Source: Actinomycetota bacterium
GTDB lineage: Bacteria; Actinomycetota; Acidimicrobiia; Acidimicrobiales; Microtrichaceae
Length of the DNA: 8,227 nucleotides
Direction of reading: 5' to 3'
Assembly (NCBI GenBank): GCA_009700815.1
Contig: WLLG01000078.1
Location: 1-8,227, forward strand
The notes below the pieces were generated by a model. The model was not told where the DNA came from. It saw only the letters and a list, made by a program, of their open reading frames with translations, and did no database searches. Positions 7,390-8,227 of this stretch are shown here, in pieces. The position numbers were made by a program, and so were the translations under genes. Position 1 is the first letter of the stretch, and every line of letters starts with the position of its first letter.

Positions 7390-7700
7390 GACAGCTCCAC
7401 CATGACTTCACCCTCCACAATCGCGGTTGCATAGCTCGGCACTGCCCGCACTGCGGGAAGTGAAAGCGGTTGTCCAGTTCGTAAATCAAATGCGCTCCCG
7501 TGCTTCGGGCATTCAATCGCGCAGTCCTCAACTTCGCCTTCGCTCAGTGACACATCTGCATGACTGCAACGGTCGCCAATAGCGAAGACCTCTGAGTCAA
7601 GGCGAACCACACACAGTCGGTGGCCTTCAACATCAAAGCGCAAGGCTTCCCCATCAGTGAGGTCGGCCAGCGAGCAGATTCTGACTGCAGGACTGCTCAT
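7386..7700 (-). CDS. Rieske [2Fe-2S] ferredoxin in the sufD-sufC block
   Basis: Small soluble Rieske protein (104 residues) of the type used as ferredoxin subunit by ring-hydroxylating dioxygenases and NirD-like proteins. The cluster ligands are C45 and H47 (CSH) and C64 and H67 (CPKH), spaced CxH-16-CxxH. The strand SAFDLRTGQPLSLPAVRAVPSY after the second ligand pair is typical. No oxygenase subunit is nearby. Instead the gene sits between sufD and sufC with 4-nt ATGA overlaps on both sides. A role as electron donor to, or client of, the SUF machinery is inferred from this tight coupling; a Rieske gene in this position is also met in other actinobacterial SUF operons. There is no signal peptide or transmembrane anchor, so this is not a cytochrome bc-type Rieske protein. 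Confidence 0.92.
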   Translation of the reverse strand: MSSPAVRICSLADLTDGEALRFDVEGHRLCVVRLDSEVFAIGDRCSHADVSLSEGEVEDCAIECPKHGSAFDLRTGQPLSLPAVRAVPSYATAIVEGEVMVELS

Positions 7701-8227
7701 GCCGACTCATTCGAGGCGTCGGCAAGCAGTGCAGAATCGCTAGTAAGCAATGCGCCAACATGGGAATCAAGAATCTTGTTGACCCTGTCACGTGCTGCAG
7801 AAGCCAAAGCGGGAACAGCAAAATGATCGAGGACCTCGTCGAAGAATCCTGCAACTATGAGTCGCTCTGCCACCAACGAGGGCACACCGCGACTTTCAAC
7901 ATAAAAGCGCTGTTCCTCATCGACTGGACCAACAGTTGATGCATGCGAGCAATGCACATCGTTGTTTTCAATCTCTAGATTGGGAACCGACTCGGCCCAA
8001 GCAGTGTCAGAAAGTTTCAGGTTGCGATTTGTTTGATACGCATTCGACCCACGGGCGTCAGGCTTGATTCGAATCAACCCCGTGTACACCGAGTGCGAAT
8101 TGTCAGCGACGGCGCCCTTGAACAACAGCTTTGAAGTGGTGTCGGCAGCTTGATGTTCTTGAAAAGTCCGCAAGTCAAGCATCTGATGATCGTCCCCGAA
8201 ATACGCGCTCGACAAGTTGCCGCTTGC
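7697..8227 (-). CDS. sufD: Fe-S cluster assembly protein SufD, C-terminal part (partial)
   Basis: The frame is open from the right edge to a TGA at 7699-7697, giving 176 residues; the N-terminal half lies outside the window. SufD forms the scaffold with SufB and SufC and is implicated in iron acquisition. The beta-helix core signatures are clear: YFGDDHQMLDLRTFQEHQ, SKLLFKGAVADNSHSVYTGL, YQTNRNLKLSD, VPNLEIENNDVHCSHASTVG and the C-terminal helical AERLIVAGFFDEVL. The CSHASTVGPVDEEQ motif, with the conserved His, marks SufD; SufB normally has a CEHEA-type sequence here. An apparent TTG start at 8215 is internal and should be ignored. The stop overlaps the Rieske start by 4 nt. sufB probably lies upstream, beyond 8227. 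Confidence 0.93.
   Translation of the reverse strand, partial: ASGNLSSAYFGDDHQMLDLRTFQEHQAADTTSKLLFKGAVADNSHSVYTGLIRIKPDARGSNAYQTNRNLKLSDTAWAESVPNLEIENNDVHCSHASTVGPVDEEQRFYVESRGVPSLVAERLIVAGFFDEVLDHFAVPALASAARDRVNKILDSHVGALLTSDSALLADASNESA

Noticed and set aside
8213..8215. TTG as the start of a short 172-residue protein
   Set aside because: The frame continues to the right edge and the sequence begins in the middle of the SufD core, so this is a partial sufD rather than a short gene.

Overview
The window looks like a chromosomal segment of a high-to-medium GC actinobacterium. Acidimicrobiia or another aquatic Actinomycetota lineage is my best guess, based on protein style: the Thr/Pro/Glu-rich surface-protein tail, the sufD - Rieske protein - sufC order, and the way the two SufC proteins read. 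Lineage was not tested and is held loosely. There is no rRNA, tRNA, CRISPR array, transposase or phage gene.

Layout from left to right. (1) Positions 1-204 hold the last 67 codons of a surface-type protein with a perfect 18-bp tandem repeat (TTEAPT). (2) Positions 359-2965, plus strand, hold a SUF iron-sulfur cluster block: a SufC ATPase, the cysteine desulfurase SufS (overlapping sufC by 10 nt) and the zinc-dependent sulfur-transfer protein SufU. A long, nearly perfect inverted repeat sits just upstream and contains the only good ribosome-binding sequence for the first gene. (3) Positions 3039-6519 hold four genes with no obvious link to SUF: an endonuclease/exonuclease/phosphatase-fold lipoprotein (minus), a phytanoyl-CoA dioxygenase-family Fe(II)/2-oxoglutarate oxygenase (plus), a DUF4236-TPR protein (minus) and a pterin-4a-carbinolamine dehydratase (minus). 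(4) Positions 6571-8227, minus strand, hold a second SUF block: sufD (its start lies past the right edge), a small Rieske ferredoxin and another sufC, joined by 4-nt ATGA overlaps.

How the genes work together: SufS takes sulfur from cysteine, SufU carries it, and a SufB-SufC-SufD scaffold assembles the cluster using SufC ATPase activity. Here the pathway is split into two convergent blocks about 3.6 kb apart. One holds sulfur mobilisation (SufS-SufU) with its own SufC. The other holds a scaffold protein (SufD) with a Rieske protein and a different SufC. Both SufC copies keep every ATPase motif but differ clearly from each other. This duplicated, divided SUF arrangement is the most interesting thing in the window. 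sufB is not seen and is expected just beyond position 8227.
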